DNA of 20,826 nucleotides from NCBI GenBank assembly GCA_030594905.1, contig JAUVEF010000002.1, positions 1 through 20,826 on the forward strand, in the 5' to 3' direction. The notes beneath the pieces were generated by a model. The model ran no database searches, was not told the DNA's origin, and was given only the letters and a program-made list of their open reading frames with translations. Shown here piece after piece: positions 1 through 7,666 of the stretch (within the stretch, counting starts at the first letter, position 1; each line of letters opens with the position of its first letter). The position numbers and the translations under genes are program-made. This DNA comes from Methanosarcinales archaeon (lineage in GTDB: Archaea > Halobacteriota > Methanosarcinia > Methanosarcinales > Methanogasteraceae).

Positions 1-1
1 C

Positions 2-211
2 TTTGCAGGCTTACTATCTGCCGGAAGCGTTGAATCGGTGGATGCGAAACTCCGCGGACTTCATGCCATGATGCAGGAGATCGGGTGCGTGCTGCCGTCC
101 CCATTCATGACGCTCTCGTTCCTTGCACTCCCCGTAGTACCGAGGCTCAAGATCACGGATATGGGGCTTGTGGACGTTGAGCGGCAGGAGATTGTGGGTG
201 TGTGCAGATGA
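2..211 (+). CDS. ade: Adenine deaminase, C-terminal fragment
   Basis: The window opens inside this gene and shows only its last 69 codons, ending in TGA at 209-211. The visible residues include PFMTLSFLALPVVPRLKITD followed by a GLVDV segment. This matches, from memory, the conserved C-terminal end of the adenine deaminase (AdeC) amidohydrolase family, which converts adenine to hypoxanthine in purine salvage. The metal-binding and catalytic part lies outside the window, so activity cannot be judged. It points the same way as the thermosome gene but is separated from it by about 320 bases with its own promoter signals. Confidence 0.75.
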   Translation, partial: FAGLLSAGSVESVDAKLRGLHAMMQEIGCVLPSPFMTLSFLALPVVPRLKITDMGLVDVERQEIVGVCR

Positions 212-314
212 GTGGGGCTCTCGGCAACGAAACGATCTGCCACAGTTTTACTATCGTCGTGCTATTGTGATCTGACATGCCGCCCCACAATTATGTAGCT
301 ATCGAGCCACAAAG

Positions 315-322
315 TTTATATA
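315..322 (+). promoter_or_regulatory. TATA-like box upstream of the inverted repeat
   Basis: TTTATATA lies about 26 bases before position 344, which is the first base of a 12-base inverted repeat. In archaea the TATA centre normally sits about 26-27 bases before the transcript start. The box could therefore drive a short transcript that begins exactly at the inverted repeat. This is inferred from spacing alone. Confidence 0.35.
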
Positions 323-343
323 CTATCATGTCTAATTGTTATA

Positions 344-428
344 TATGCGAGCGGGAAAATAACTTTTTTACAACATTCCCCCAACTCCCCCCCCAACTCC
401 CCCCTCCCTCCATGTGCCCGCTCGCATA
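344..428. repeat. Inverted repeat enclosing a C-rich / G-quadruplex tract
   Basis: TATGCGAGCGGG at 344-355 is perfectly complementary to CCCGCTCGCATA at 417-428, with 61 bases between. The enclosed stretch has C-runs of 5, 8, 6 and 3 bases at 378-382, 387-394, 399-404 and 406-408. On the minus strand these form four G-runs separated by AGTT, AGTT and A, which fits the G-quadruplex pattern of four G3+ runs with loops of 1-7. The structure could be a cruciform with a quadruplex/i-motif loop, an operator for the chaperonin gene, or the gene of a small structured RNA. The inverted repeat and G-runs are directly visible; any function is inference. Confidence 0.6.
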
Positions 429-479
429 AACCTCCCTAACATTGAAACGATTTAGGTAGACACCCCCATTTCGTAATCC

Positions 480-487
480 TTTTATAG
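480..487 (+). promoter_or_regulatory. TATA box of the thermosome-grpE operon
   Basis: TTTTATAG is placed to give a transcript start near 510, leaving a leader of under 20 bases that contains the Shine-Dalgarno GGAGGT at 518-523, five bases before the ATG at 529. Confidence 0.6.
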
Positions 488-528
488 AAGTACTATCAGT
501 TAAATCATACCAATTATGGAGGTTTAGA

Positions 529-2163
529 ATGGCTGGACAGATAACTCAACCAATAGTCGTAATAGATCCAAGTAAAGAGCGCATACAGAAGAAGGACGCT
601 ATACACATGAATATCACTGCTGCCATGGCGGTGGCAAACACAGTAAAATCGACGTTCGGTCCAAGCGGTATGGATAAAATGCTGGTCGATGCTGCGGGCG
701 ATATTACAATCACCAATGATGGGGAGACCATTCTGCGCAAGATCGATGTAGAACATCCAAGCGCAAAAACCATCGTCGCCGTTGCGAGTACGCAGGAAAA
801 GGAAGCAGGTGACGGCACGACTGCCGCTGTGATGTTTGCAGGGGAACTGCTGAAGAAAGCAGGCAACCTGGTAGATCAAGGCATCCACCCAACAACCATC
901 AGCGTAGGATATAAACTGGCCGAGGGCAAATCACAGGAGATACTTAGCGAACTTGCAACTGAGGTGGCACGGGATAACACCGATACCCTGCAGAACATCG
1001 CATCGACCGCGATGGTTGGTAAGGTGCAAGAAGAATCTGCGCTGGCACCTCTGTGTGTGCAGGCGGCACAGGCAGTTGAGGAAAACGGAATCGTTGATGT
1101 ATTCCACGACATCCTGATCAAGACGAGCGTTGGCAAGCGCATCGAGGACTCCGAACTGATAACTGGTATAGTGATTGACAAGTCTCGCGTGAACGATGCC
1201 ATGCCAAAACGCGTCGAAAATGCGCGTATAGCACTGCTAACGTCCAGCATAGAATACCGAAAATTCGGTGTAATGCCTGGCGGAAAAAGCAAAGATAAAG
1301 TCAAAATAAGTTCTCCGGACGAGATGCAGGGATTTTATGACGGCGAGGAGGCTTCTATTAAATCAGACATTGATAGCCTCTACAACATCGGTACAAACGT
1401 CGTATTTACTGCAAAAAGCATAACCGAGTCTTCACAGGGTTATCTCATCAAACGCGGGATACTTGGAGTTGCACGGGTCAAAGATGCCGACTTAGAGGCG
1501 ATTTCACGGGCAACCGGCGCAACCATAATCTCTAACATCGTGGATGTCGAAGAGAGCGATCTCGGCACAGCCGGACGTATCGAGGAAACGGGCGGCGAAG
1601 ACGAGGAACTGATGTATATAACAGGTTGCACGGGTCCGCGCACAGTCTCCATCGTCGCACACGGCAGCACCGTGCACGTTGTGGACACCGTCGAAGGCGC
1701 ACTGAATGACGCACTCAGGGTCGTGGCAGACACTATTGAGGATGGTAAGGTTACTGCTGGCGGTGGCGCATGTGAGATCGAGCTTTCGCTGCGTCTTAAG
1801 AAGTATGCCGCAACCATTGGCGGTAAGGAGCAGCTTGCAGTGAGTGCATTTGCCGATGCGCTGGAAACAATCCCGTACACGCTTGCGGACAATGCCGGTT
1901 TTGACGCCGATAATCTGTTGACCACGCTTAAGTCAAAGCATATCGAAGGCAACCGTTCGTCCGGCATCAATGTATATAGCGGTGAGGTTGCGGACATGCA
2001 TGAGCAGGGTATCATCGAACCACTCCGCGTGAAAACCCAGTCCCTGAAATCTGCCACCGATGCCGTAGCCATGATTCTCAAGATCGATGATATATTTGCA
2101 ACTACACGCAGGGAACTAGCTCCGGGACCGGGTCAATCAGCACACGACTATGACCGGTATTGA
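529..2163 (+). CDS. thsA: Divergent thermosome (group II chaperonin) subunit
   Basis: This 544-residue ATP-dependent chaperonin subunit would assemble into the two-ring, lidded folding chamber of archaea. Visible family motifs are NDGETIL (63-69), the ATPase motif GDGTT (94-98) in an [12 protein letters not shown] context, the [13 protein letters not shown] segment entering the apical domain, and [10 protein letters not shown] near residue 408 in the returning equatorial domain. Length matches the family. The start is the ATG directly after a GGAGGT ribosome-binding site. Two oddities stand out. The apical and intermediate domains read as quite divergent from typical archaeal subunits. The C-terminus ends in a short polar tail instead of the usual Gly-Gly-Met-rich tail. 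It overlaps grpE by 14 bases, so the two are probably translated together. It may be a specialised paralogue; the subunit letter is uncertain. Confidence 0.93.
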   Translation: MAGQITQPIVVIDPSKERIQKKDAIHMNITAAMAVANTVKSTFGPSGMDKMLVDAAGDITITNDGETILRKIDVEHPSAKTIVAVASTQEKEAGDGTTAAVMFAGELLKKAGNLVDQGIHPTTISVGYKLAEGKSQEILSELATEVARDNTDTLQNIASTAMVGKVQEESALAPLCVQAAQAVEENGIVDVFHDILIKTSVGKRIEDSELITGIVIDKSRVNDAMPKRVENARIALLTSSIEYRKFGVMPGGKSKDKVKISSPDEMQGFYDGEEASIKSDIDSLYNIGTNVVFTAKSITESSQGYLIKRGILGVARVKDADLEAISRATGATIISNIVDVEESDLGTAGRIEETGGEDEELMYITGCTGPRTVSIVAHGSTVHVVDTVEGALNDALRVVADTIEDGKVTAGGGACEIELSLRLKKYAATIGGKEQLAVSAFADALETIPYTLADNAGFDADNLLTTLKSKHIEGNRSSGINVYSGEVADMHEQGIIEPLRVKTQSLKSATDAVAMILKIDDIFATTRRELAPGPGQSAHDYDRY

Positions 2164-2704
2164 TATCGATCGCGAGGATGCCGGGACCCGCGAAGAGCCT
2201 AATGAGGCAATCGAAGAGGATGCTGACGCCGAACCGCAGCAAGAGTTGCAACAGCTAAAAGCGAGCCTCAAAAAGTGCGAAGAGCGAGCAGACTCGAGCT
2301 TCGCACAATTACAGAGGCTTCAGGCAGATTTTGCAAACTACAAGAAGAGAACCGCTAAAGAAACGGTAGACTCGATTGAATATGCGAATGAAGAGCTTAT
2401 TCTATCATTGCTCGACGTGGCCGACAATTTCGATCGCGCTCTTGATTCAGTCCAGCAAAACAATGATGTAAGCGCCGTCAAAAAGGGAATAGAGATGATT
2501 TTCCAGCAGTTATGGGCTGTGCTGGAAAAGGAGGATGTTTTACATATCGAGGCGGTCGGCGAGACCTTTGATCCGCACCTGCACGAGACCGTTGCTAAAG
2601 TGCAGTGCGACGTTGCAAGCGAAACTGTTGTAGAGGAACTGCAGCGCGGGTACAAATACAAATCAAAGGTGATCCGACCGTGCATGGTGAAGGTGGCTGA
2701 GTAA
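2150..2704 (+). CDS. grpE: GrpE, nucleotide exchange factor for DnaK
   Basis: GrpE speeds ADP release from the Hsp70 chaperone DnaK. This 184-residue protein has the family layout: an acidic, glutamine-rich N-terminus, a long predicted coiled coil (about 25-85) containing LQADFANYKKR, a DNFDRAL segment, and the C-terminal beta domain with FDPHLHETVAKV and RGYKYKSKVIRPCMVKVA. The first ATG lies inside the last codons of the thermosome gene (14-base overlap). Archaeal grpE normally sits next to dnaK and dnaJ. Here neither is present, and the following gene is aIF2-gamma. The overlap suggests coordinated output of the chaperonin and Hsp70 systems, which is inference from gene order. Confidence 0.93.
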   Translation: MTGIDIDREDAGTREEPNEAIEEDADAEPQQELQQLKASLKKCEERADSSFAQLQRLQADFANYKKRTAKETVDSIEYANEELILSLLDVADNFDRALDSVQQNNDVSAVKKGIEMIFQQLWAVLEKEDVLHIEAVGETFDPHLHETVAKVQCDVASETVVEELQRGYKYKSKVIRPCMVKVAE

Positions 2705-2713
2705 AATCGAGAG

Positions 2714-2790
2714 GGGGCAGCAGTTGCACAAAATTGCTTGCCCCACCTCCATCGTCCCGGACATGAGTTTCTGTGTCCGGTCTATTTTTC
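2714..2790 (+). terminator. Tandem hairpins after grpE, likely terminator
   Basis: Two hairpins follow the grpE stop. The first pairs GGGGC plus AGCAGTT (2714-2725) with AATTGCT plus GCCCC (2732-2744), with a single bulged T and one G-T pair. The second pairs CCGGACA (2757-2763) with TGTCCGG (2774-2780) and is followed by the T-rich stretch TCTATTTTTCTC. The second hairpin with its T-rich tail is the more convincing end point. Confidence 0.55.
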
Positions 2791-2962
2791 TCGATAGTGG
2801 CGGTTATTTTTCCTAATAGGAAGTATAATCGCAATCGCGGGGCAAAACAACCTATCTAAATAGTTACGTTCAATCTTCCGTGCAATTAACCGAATCTTCC
2901 TGATTTGGGTGGAAAAGTGTGTGCACTCGCGAATTACCAGAGAGTCGTCTCTTACCCACAAG

Positions 2963-3009
2963 TTTCTTATAACTGCCGCGGATATTATGGTACAGAAGTT
3001 TCCGGAGGA
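2963..3009 (+). promoter_or_regulatory. Promoter and ribosome-binding site of aIF2-gamma
   Basis: A TATA-like TTTCTTATA (2963-2971) predicts transcription from about 2994. A strong Shine-Dalgarno GGAGGA (3004-3009) then stands nine bases before the TTG start codon at 3019 and decides that start. Confidence 0.55.
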
Positions 3010-3018
3010 TAAAAACGA

Positions 3019-4245
3019 TTGAAACAGCCCTGTGTTAATATCGGCATGGTCGGGCATGTCGATCATGGAAAAACCACGCTCGTAAGCGCGCTCTCCGGGG
3101 TGTGGACGGATCAGCATAGCGAAGAGCTAAAACGAGGTATCTCAATACGATTGGGCTATGCAGATATCACCTTCAGGCGGTGCCCCAAATGTGAAGAACC
3201 GCTGTGTTATACCGTAGAAAAGGAATGCCAGCATTGCGGCGCAGCGACTGAGGAGCTGCGTATGGTTTCGTTTGTCGATTCACCAGGTCACGAGACGTTG
3301 ATGGCTACCATGCTATCAGGCGCTGCCATTATGGATGGTGCAGTGCTCGTTATCGGAGCGAATGAACCATGCCCGCAGCCACAGACAAGAGAACATCTGA
3401 TGGCACTTGATATCATTGGAATCAAAAATATCGTGATCGTTCACAATAAACTTGATTTAGTATCAAAGCAGGACGTGATCGAGCATCATAATGATATAAA
3501 GAAGTTTGTTAAGGGTACAGTTGCAGAAGATGCTCTAATTGTCCCAATTTCTGCGCAACAAGGGATAAACATTGATCTTTTAATTCAAATACTCGAAGAG
3601 GAAATTCCAACTCCGGTGTCTGATGTAGATAAACCGATGCGCCTTCTGGTTGCACGATCGTTCGATGTTAACCGACCGGGTGCACCCCCTGAACAACTGA
3701 TCGGCGGCGTTATCGGCGGCACGCTCAGCCAGGGCAATCTGCGTGTCGGCGATGAAATTGAGATCAGACCCGGGCGGCGGGTTGAGCAGATTGGCAGTGT
3801 ACAGTGGATACCGATCATAACCGAGGTTACAAACATAATCACGGGTAGGAAAAAGCAGAAAAAAGCAACCCCTGGTGGACTTCTTGCGATTGGTACGAAA
3901 TTGGACTCTGCAATGACAAAAAGCGACCAGCTCACCGGTCAGATTGCTGGCAAACCCGGTACGCTGCCCCCGGTCTGGGAATCGTTCAAGATGCACACCA
4001 CACTTCTTGAGTGGGTCGTCGGATCGAGTGACAGCGCTGTGGTCGATGCCATCCGCGTAAACGAGCCACTTATGTTAAACATTGGAACCGCGACCACGGT
4101 TGGCATCGTCGCAGGCACGCGCGGCTCTACTATCAACGTCCGGCTAAAACGTCCCGTATGCGCTGAGATCGGGGCAAGAGTTGCGATATCAAGACAAATC
4201 GGAGCCAGGTGGCGCCTGATCGGGGTTGGCGAGCTGGCTGAATGA
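3019..4245 (+). CDS. eif2g: Translation initiation factor aIF2, gamma subunit
   Basis: This GTPase subunit of archaeal IF2 brings initiator methionyl-tRNA to the small ribosomal subunit. In the 408 residues I see G1 GHVDHGKT (12-19), the switch-1 region around RGISIRLGY (39-47), a zinc knuckle with cysteines 55, 58, 70 and 73, G3 DSPGH (87-91), G4 NKLD (143-146) and a SAQQG G5 segment. Two beta-barrel domains complete the usual length. The start is TTG at 3019, supported by GGAGGA and by correct spacing to the P-loop. The stop overlaps the start of the PIN gene by four bases (ATGA), a translational coupling. From memory, aIF2-gamma followed by a PIN-domain gene is a recurrent archaeal arrangement. 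Confidence 0.97.
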   Translation: MKQPCVNIGMVGHVDHGKTTLVSALSGVWTDQHSEELKRGISIRLGYADITFRRCPKCEEPLCYTVEKECQHCGAATEELRMVSFVDSPGHETLMATMLSGAAIMDGAVLVIGANEPCPQPQTREHLMALDIIGIKNIVIVHNKLDLVSKQDVIEHHNDIKKFVKGTVAEDALIVPISAQQGINIDLLIQILEEEIPTPVSDVDKPMRLLVARSFDVNRPGAPPEQLIGGVIGGTLSQGNLRVGDEIEIRPGRRVEQIGSVQWIPIITEVTNIITGRKKQKKATPGGLLAIGTKLDSAMTKSDQLTGQIAGKPGTLPPVWESFKMHTTLLEWVVGSSDSAVVDAIRVNEPLMLNIGTATTVGIVAGTRGSTINVRLKRPVCAEIGARVAISRQIGARWRLIGVGELAE

Positions 4246-4610
4246 AGATCGTTCTCGACACCAATGCGCTGATGGTTCCGGTGCAGTTGGGTGTCGATAT
4301 ATTTTCAGATCTTACCGCGCTCGACTTTGACGAGTATTTTGTGCCGTCTGGCGTGGTGTGTGAACTGGAGCGGCTCGCATCGTCTGGCAGAGGTGTGGAT
4401 CAAATCGCTGCCAGCGTTGCTGTATCACTGTTAGACCGGTGCAAGATCGTCGAGACCGCCGGAAATGTCGATGACGCCATTCTCGCGCTTGCTGATAGGA
4501 TGAGCGCGGCTGTTTTGACCAACGACGCTGAATTGAAGGCGAGATTGCGCGATATTGGTGTAAGTGTCGTCTATGTGCGGCAGCGGAGTTATCTCGTCAA
4601 AGTGCCGTGA
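4242..4610 (+). CDS. PIN-domain protein (Fcf1/VapC9-like nuclease family)
   Basis: This 122-residue single PIN domain carries the four acidic residues expected for a metal-dependent RNase: Asp6 in LDTNALM, Glu41 in VVCELERLA, Asp78 in DDAILALA and Asp95 in LTNDAEL. The ATG overlaps the aIF2-gamma stop, so it is probably co-translated with it. No antitoxin-like partner is present, and the pairing with a translation factor argues for a housekeeping role in rRNA or tRNA processing rather than a toxin. The exact substrate is unknown. Confidence 0.85.
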   Translation: MKIVLDTNALMVPVQLGVDIFSDLTALDFDEYFVPSGVVCELERLASSGRGVDQIAASVAVSLLDRCKIVETAGNVDDAILALADRMSAAVLTNDAELKARLRDIGVSVVYVRQRSYLVKVP

Positions 4611-4669
4611 AACGCTCTCGTTTTTGGGTGTGTTTGGAAGTGGCAGCAATTCCCGTGTTCTTTTTGTAT

Positions 4670-4825
4670 GTGTTTAGCTGATGTGAACAAAAAACCACGA
4701 GATTTCATAATATTAACACAAGAGTGTAGTATTAGACCGGATACATTGGTTGGTTTTGTGTTCTATATCCGGTCCTCTCACATTTTCCAGTGAAAATTCG
4801 TGCAATCTTATTGTTAGCTAAACAC
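4670..4825. repeat. MITE-like repeat, copy 1
   Basis: A 156-base element begins GTGTTTAGCTGA and ends AGCTAAACAC, so its ends are inverted copies of each other (10 bases). Inside are AAAAAACCACGA near the left end and GTGAAAATTCGTG near the right end, both recognisable in the second copy at 16605-16768. This copy also holds an internal hairpin, GACCGGATA (4735-4743) with TATCCGGTC (4766-4774). Both copies are preceded by TAT and followed by GCAC. It lies between two converging genes, contains no ORF, and is best read as a non-autonomous miniature element or other dispersed repeat. Confidence 0.6.
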
Positions 4826-4852
4826 GCACTCCTTTTGGTGTTTTTGTGCCGT

Positions 4853-6148
4853 TCATAGCATCCGGATCAGTTTTGCAAAAACACCCACGCTCTTCCGGTT
4901 CATCAGAAGTTTTCGCATGACAACGGACGGATGGTCCATATCGCCATATCTCGTGATTATATCCAGTAATTCATCGTCATCCATCACTTCAATCAATCGA
5001 TTGATCCTTGAATCGCTGAGATTTGCCATCCATTCATTAATTCTCTTTCCGATCACCAGTTCTCGCCCGATCTTCGCTCTCCAGAGCCGATCATACACTG
5101 CAAGCCGCCTGGCAGACGTGTCGCCATCCCTGACTGCATCCGCAGCTACTTTTCCGGCGATCTTCGCGCAGATTGCGCCGGGATACACACCCCCTCCGGA
5201 TGTCGGTTTGACCTGCCCTGCCGCGTCACCGGTGATCATCACGCCATCTGCGACTGCTTTCTGCGGTGCGCCAATCGGTATTCCGCCAAGCACGATCCCT
5301 GTGATGCCGGAATGGCACTTTCCTGCTATGATACTGTGTTCTGAAACCAATCGTTGCAGATAATCCCATGCAGAGCCAGTTGCTGTCCCGGTCACTGTCC
5401 CTGCCCCTGCCCCTGACCCTGCTCGGGGTTTCGCCTCTGATCCAGCCTCTGATTCGGACCTTGATCTTACGATCTGTTGCGGTTTTGGTCTGACCGCAAG
5501 CCCAATCCGTGCGCCGTCATGGTACGGAACCGCCCATGCAAAGAATCCTGGCGCACACGATCCCGGAAATATCTCAACAAAGTGGGAATCGTCGAAATCA
5601 TAGACCGTGCTTAGCTGTGCGCCTGAAAGGATCGTTTTTGGCGTGTCAATGCCAGCCCACCGTGCAACATGGCTCTTGATCCCGTCGGCTCCGATGATAA
5701 CGTCTGCCTCGATCGTATCTGGCTCCCCTTCGGTCAGGATGTGGAGAATCTTTCTGTGATCAGCGCGATTTTCCTGATCCCGGGTATCCATGCCGACCGC
5801 GCGTGTCCTCATGAGTATTTCTGCGCCTTCTCTGACCGCATCATGCGCAAGCGCGCGGTCAAAAAACCTCCGATCGACCACGTAAGCCTTGATCTCACCC
5901 CCCGATATGCAAATTCGCCGTCCGTCAGGTGCATAGACAAACGCGCCCTTTATTGGATAAAATCGGCTGTCAGGAACTATCTCGCACTCCCTAACTGCGT
6001 TTACGCTCAGCAGCCCTGTGCACTGCACCGGCGACCCGATGGATGCATGTTCTTCGATGATAAGCGTCTTTGCTCCATTCTTTGCGGCGTACTTCGCTGC
6101 CAGACAGCCGGCAGGTCCTGCTCCAACCACAACGACCTCGTAATCCAT
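4853..6148 (-). CDS. Geranylgeranyl reductase-family FAD protein
   Basis: This flavoprotein family saturates geranylgeranyl chains; in archaea this completes the membrane ether lipids. The 431 residues begin MDYEVVVVGAGPAGCLAAKY, the dinucleotide-binding fold, followed by EEHASIGSPVQCTGLLS, an IIGADGIKSHVARWAG segment and the second FAD motif ITGDAAGQVKPTSGGG near 305. An upstream in-frame ATG at 6247 would add 33 unrelated residues before the FAD fold, so I start at 6148. Residues of about 226-257 are a low-complexity insert rich in Ser, Glu, Gly, Ala and Thr. It is encoded by short GC-rich DNA repeats and sits between the substrate domain strands. Other family members (plant-type ChlP, menaquinone-reducing enzymes) cannot be excluded. 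Confidence 0.88.
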   Translation of the reverse strand: MDYEVVVVGAGPAGCLAAKYAAKNGAKTLIIEEHASIGSPVQCTGLLSVNAVRECEIVPDSRFYPIKGAFVYAPDGRRICISGGEIKAYVVDRRFFDRALAHDAVREGAEILMRTRAVGMDTRDQENRADHRKILHILTEGEPDTIEADVIIGADGIKSHVARWAGIDTPKTILSGAQLSTVYDFDDSHFVEIFPGSCAPGFFAWAVPYHDGARIGLAVRPKPQQIVRSRSESEAGSEAKPRAGSGAGAGTVTGTATGSAWDYLQRLVSEHSIIAGKCHSGITGIVLGGIPIGAPQKAVADGVMITGDAAGQVKPTSGGGVYPGAICAKIAGKVAADAVRDGDTSARRLAVYDRLWRAKIGRELVIGKRINEWMANLSDSRINRLIEVMDDDELLDIITRYGDMDHPSVVMRKLLMNRKSVGVFAKLIRML

Positions 6149-6410
6149 GTCAGTGTAATTACAACGCATGACAAAAGAAAGGTTTGGATTTGTGGGGTAT
6201 GTGGTGCACCATGTGCCGATGGGTGTAGCGCGGGTGTGGTACTGCATCCTGCCAGCGGTAAAACACGGAAAATGCGTTGTCAGATGCCGGACTGCCGGAC
6301 GGTTATGCCACCCGATGATGCGATCCGGAGTTATATGGTGGGTAATTGGCAGAAATACTCCTGCATTTCAAAGTATTGCTCACCACCACAGGCATCAGGT
6401 CATATCCGGT

Positions 6411-6959
6411 TTACAGCACCATCCGGATTGCGACAAAGACTGACACAATCCCTACGATGTCGCCGATCGAGGTAGTGATCGGTATCACGACGTCATCTGG
6501 ATCAAGACCATACTTATGCGCCAGAAATGTGATGCAGATCGTTAGGGCAAAGACCACGACAATATCAATGGATCCGGCGACTAGTGTTAGTTTAAGCAGC
6601 GTACCATACACGACGTCGATGTTTAATGCAATCGCTGCCACCCAGACAACCATGCTTAGCATCAGACAGGCGGCAAATCCAATCAGCAGGCACGCGAGAA
6701 CGCTATTCCGGACCACCACACTTCCTGTTGAGTCCACAAGACCGAGACGAAATGCTGTCGAGAGTCTTGCTCCGAGAATCGATCCGGTATCGCCACCAAT
6801 CTTAATTAACGGGGGAATCAGTATCAGAAGCACGGAAAAATTGATTAACAACTCCTGTCTCGCCTGTAGCATCTGTCCTGCCATCGTGCCGATGATCGCA
6901 GCGACGAAAAGAACAGGAATGCCGCGCTTCACAATTCCGGTTACGGTGTAATATGCCAT
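6411..6959 (-). CDS. MgtE/SLC41-like membrane protein, second half-transporter
   Basis: A 182-residue hydrophobic protein with about five membrane segments. It matches one integral-membrane repeat of the MgtE/SLC41 divalent cation transporters: LIPPLIKIGGDTGSILGARL near residues 48-67 and KYGLDPDDVVIPITTSIGDI near 149-168, which are the conserved loop motifs. It has no N-terminal regulatory domain and no CBS domains. Its start overlaps the end of the preceding gene by 19 bases, and the two proteins are clearly related, so they probably form one heterodimeric transporter. Magnesium is the likeliest substrate by family, but this is not shown by the sequence. Confidence 0.85.
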   Translation of the reverse strand: MAYYTVTGIVKRGIPVLFVAAIIGTMAGQMLQARQELLINFSVLLILIPPLIKIGGDTGSILGARLSTAFRLGLVDSTGSVVVRNSVLACLLIGFAACLMLSMVVWVAAIALNIDVVYGTLLKLTLVAGSIDIVVVFALTICITFLAHKYGLDPDDVVIPITTSIGDIVGIVSVFVAIRMVL

Positions 6960-7540
6960 ATCCAGGTCACCCCCTTCACCGCCAGGAAAATCATAAACAT
7001 CGTGACGATATCGCCAAGCGTTCCGAGTGCGGGCGTTGTGATATTATCCGGATCAAGACCGCGCCTGAATGCACCGAGGGTTATGACTACCGCGATGGCA
7101 GAGAGGACGATGCCTGATAGCATCCCTGCGAAGACCGCTATCGCAACGAGCACCACTATGCCGGCACTCTGCATCCCAAGAGCGATCGTGAAGAGGTGTG
7201 CAAGAATCCCAAGCACAATCGACATAATCAGGCTGAGCACAAGCGAGCCTGCCACATTGCCAATCAGCTCCGGGTTGCGCTCGATCTTATCGATCAATCC
7301 AAGGTGTACCGCGCTGCCAAGCCGAGATCCGAGTGTGCAGGAGATGTTGCCGCGCATTCCAAGTATCGCAGGCACGAGTACCAGAAGCCCTGGGATCATC
7401 TCAATCTGATCAGTCATCTGAACCAGAATAATGCCAGCAAAGACTCCACCGACTGTGTATATGAGTTCAAACGGCAACGCCTCACGCACGATGCTTTTTA
7501 CGCTCGTGTAATTCTCGAGGTAGTCCTGCTGTTCGGGCAT
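6941..7540 (-). CDS. MgtE/SLC41-like membrane protein, first half-transporter
   Basis: A 199-residue hydrophobic protein with a short cytoplasmic N-terminus and about five membrane segments. The MgtE-type signatures are [20 protein letters not shown] near residues 56-75 and [20 protein letters not shown] near 160-179, aligning with the equivalent stretches of the downstream protein. It is the first gene of the pair. A TATA-like sequence on the minus strand centred near 7565 would start transcription about at the ATG (7538-7540), so the mRNA may be leaderless. It diverges from hemB, and the shared 126-base region would hold both promoters. Confidence 0.85.
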   Translation of the reverse strand: MPEQQDYLENYTSVKSIVREALPFELIYTVGGVFAGIILVQMTDQIEMIPGLLVLVPAILGMRGNISCTLGSRLGSAVHLGLIDKIERNPELIGNVAGSLVLSLIMSIVLGILAHLFTIALGMQSAGIVVLVAIAVFAGMLSGIVLSAIAVVITLGAFRRGLDPDNITTPALGTLGDIVTMFMIFLAVKGVTWIWHITP

Positions 7541-7560
7541 AGTAATATAATCGGGTGCTT

Positions 7561-7570
7561 GATATTAAAG
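7561..7570 (-). promoter_or_regulatory. TATA box for the MgtE-like pair (leaderless)
   Basis: On the minus strand CTTTAATATC is centred about 26 bases before the ATG at 7540, which is the spacing expected if transcription starts at the start codon. Confidence 0.45.
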
Positions 7571-7650
7571 TGTGATGGGTGGGCGGGTTTATGGCGACAC
7601 ACGATGGCGCGGCGCCCTCTGGCAGTCGAAGGATTAATCATCGATGCGAT

Positions 7651-7660
7651 CCTAATATAT
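7651..7660 (+). promoter_or_regulatory. TATA box for hemB
   Basis: CTAATATAT is centred near 7656. The expected transcript start is about 7682-7685. This lies downstream of the first likely ATG (7667) and at the second one (7685), so a leaderless hemB starting at 7685 is possible. Confidence 0.4.
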
Positions 7661-7666
7661 GATGCT

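Larger units (their letters stand above)
212..528. other. Intergenic region ade-thermosome
   Basis: No protein-coding ORF is convincing here. The stretch holds two TATA-like boxes (315-322 and 480-487), a 12-base inverted repeat (344-355 with 417-428), a C-rich tract inside that repeat, and the ribosome-binding site of the thermosome gene. The separate entries describe each one. Confidence 0.7.

Noticed and set aside
6168..6443. 91-residue forward ORF between the reductase and MgtE-like genes
   Set aside because: No domain, no start signals, and it overlaps the 3' end of a real gene on the other strand.
5669..6475. 268-residue forward ORF antisense to the geranylgeranyl reductase
   Set aside because: Composition is rich in Cys/Arg/His with no recognisable domain; the minus-strand FAD motifs clearly identify the real gene.
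6346..6951. 201-residue forward ORF antisense to the second MgtE-like gene
   Set aside because: Ser/Thr/Ile-rich shadow of a membrane protein gene, with no ribosome-binding site.
7196..7666. Long upstream extension of the hemB reading frame
   Set aside because: It runs antisense through the MgtE-like gene, has no protein-like character and is not part of the HemB family.
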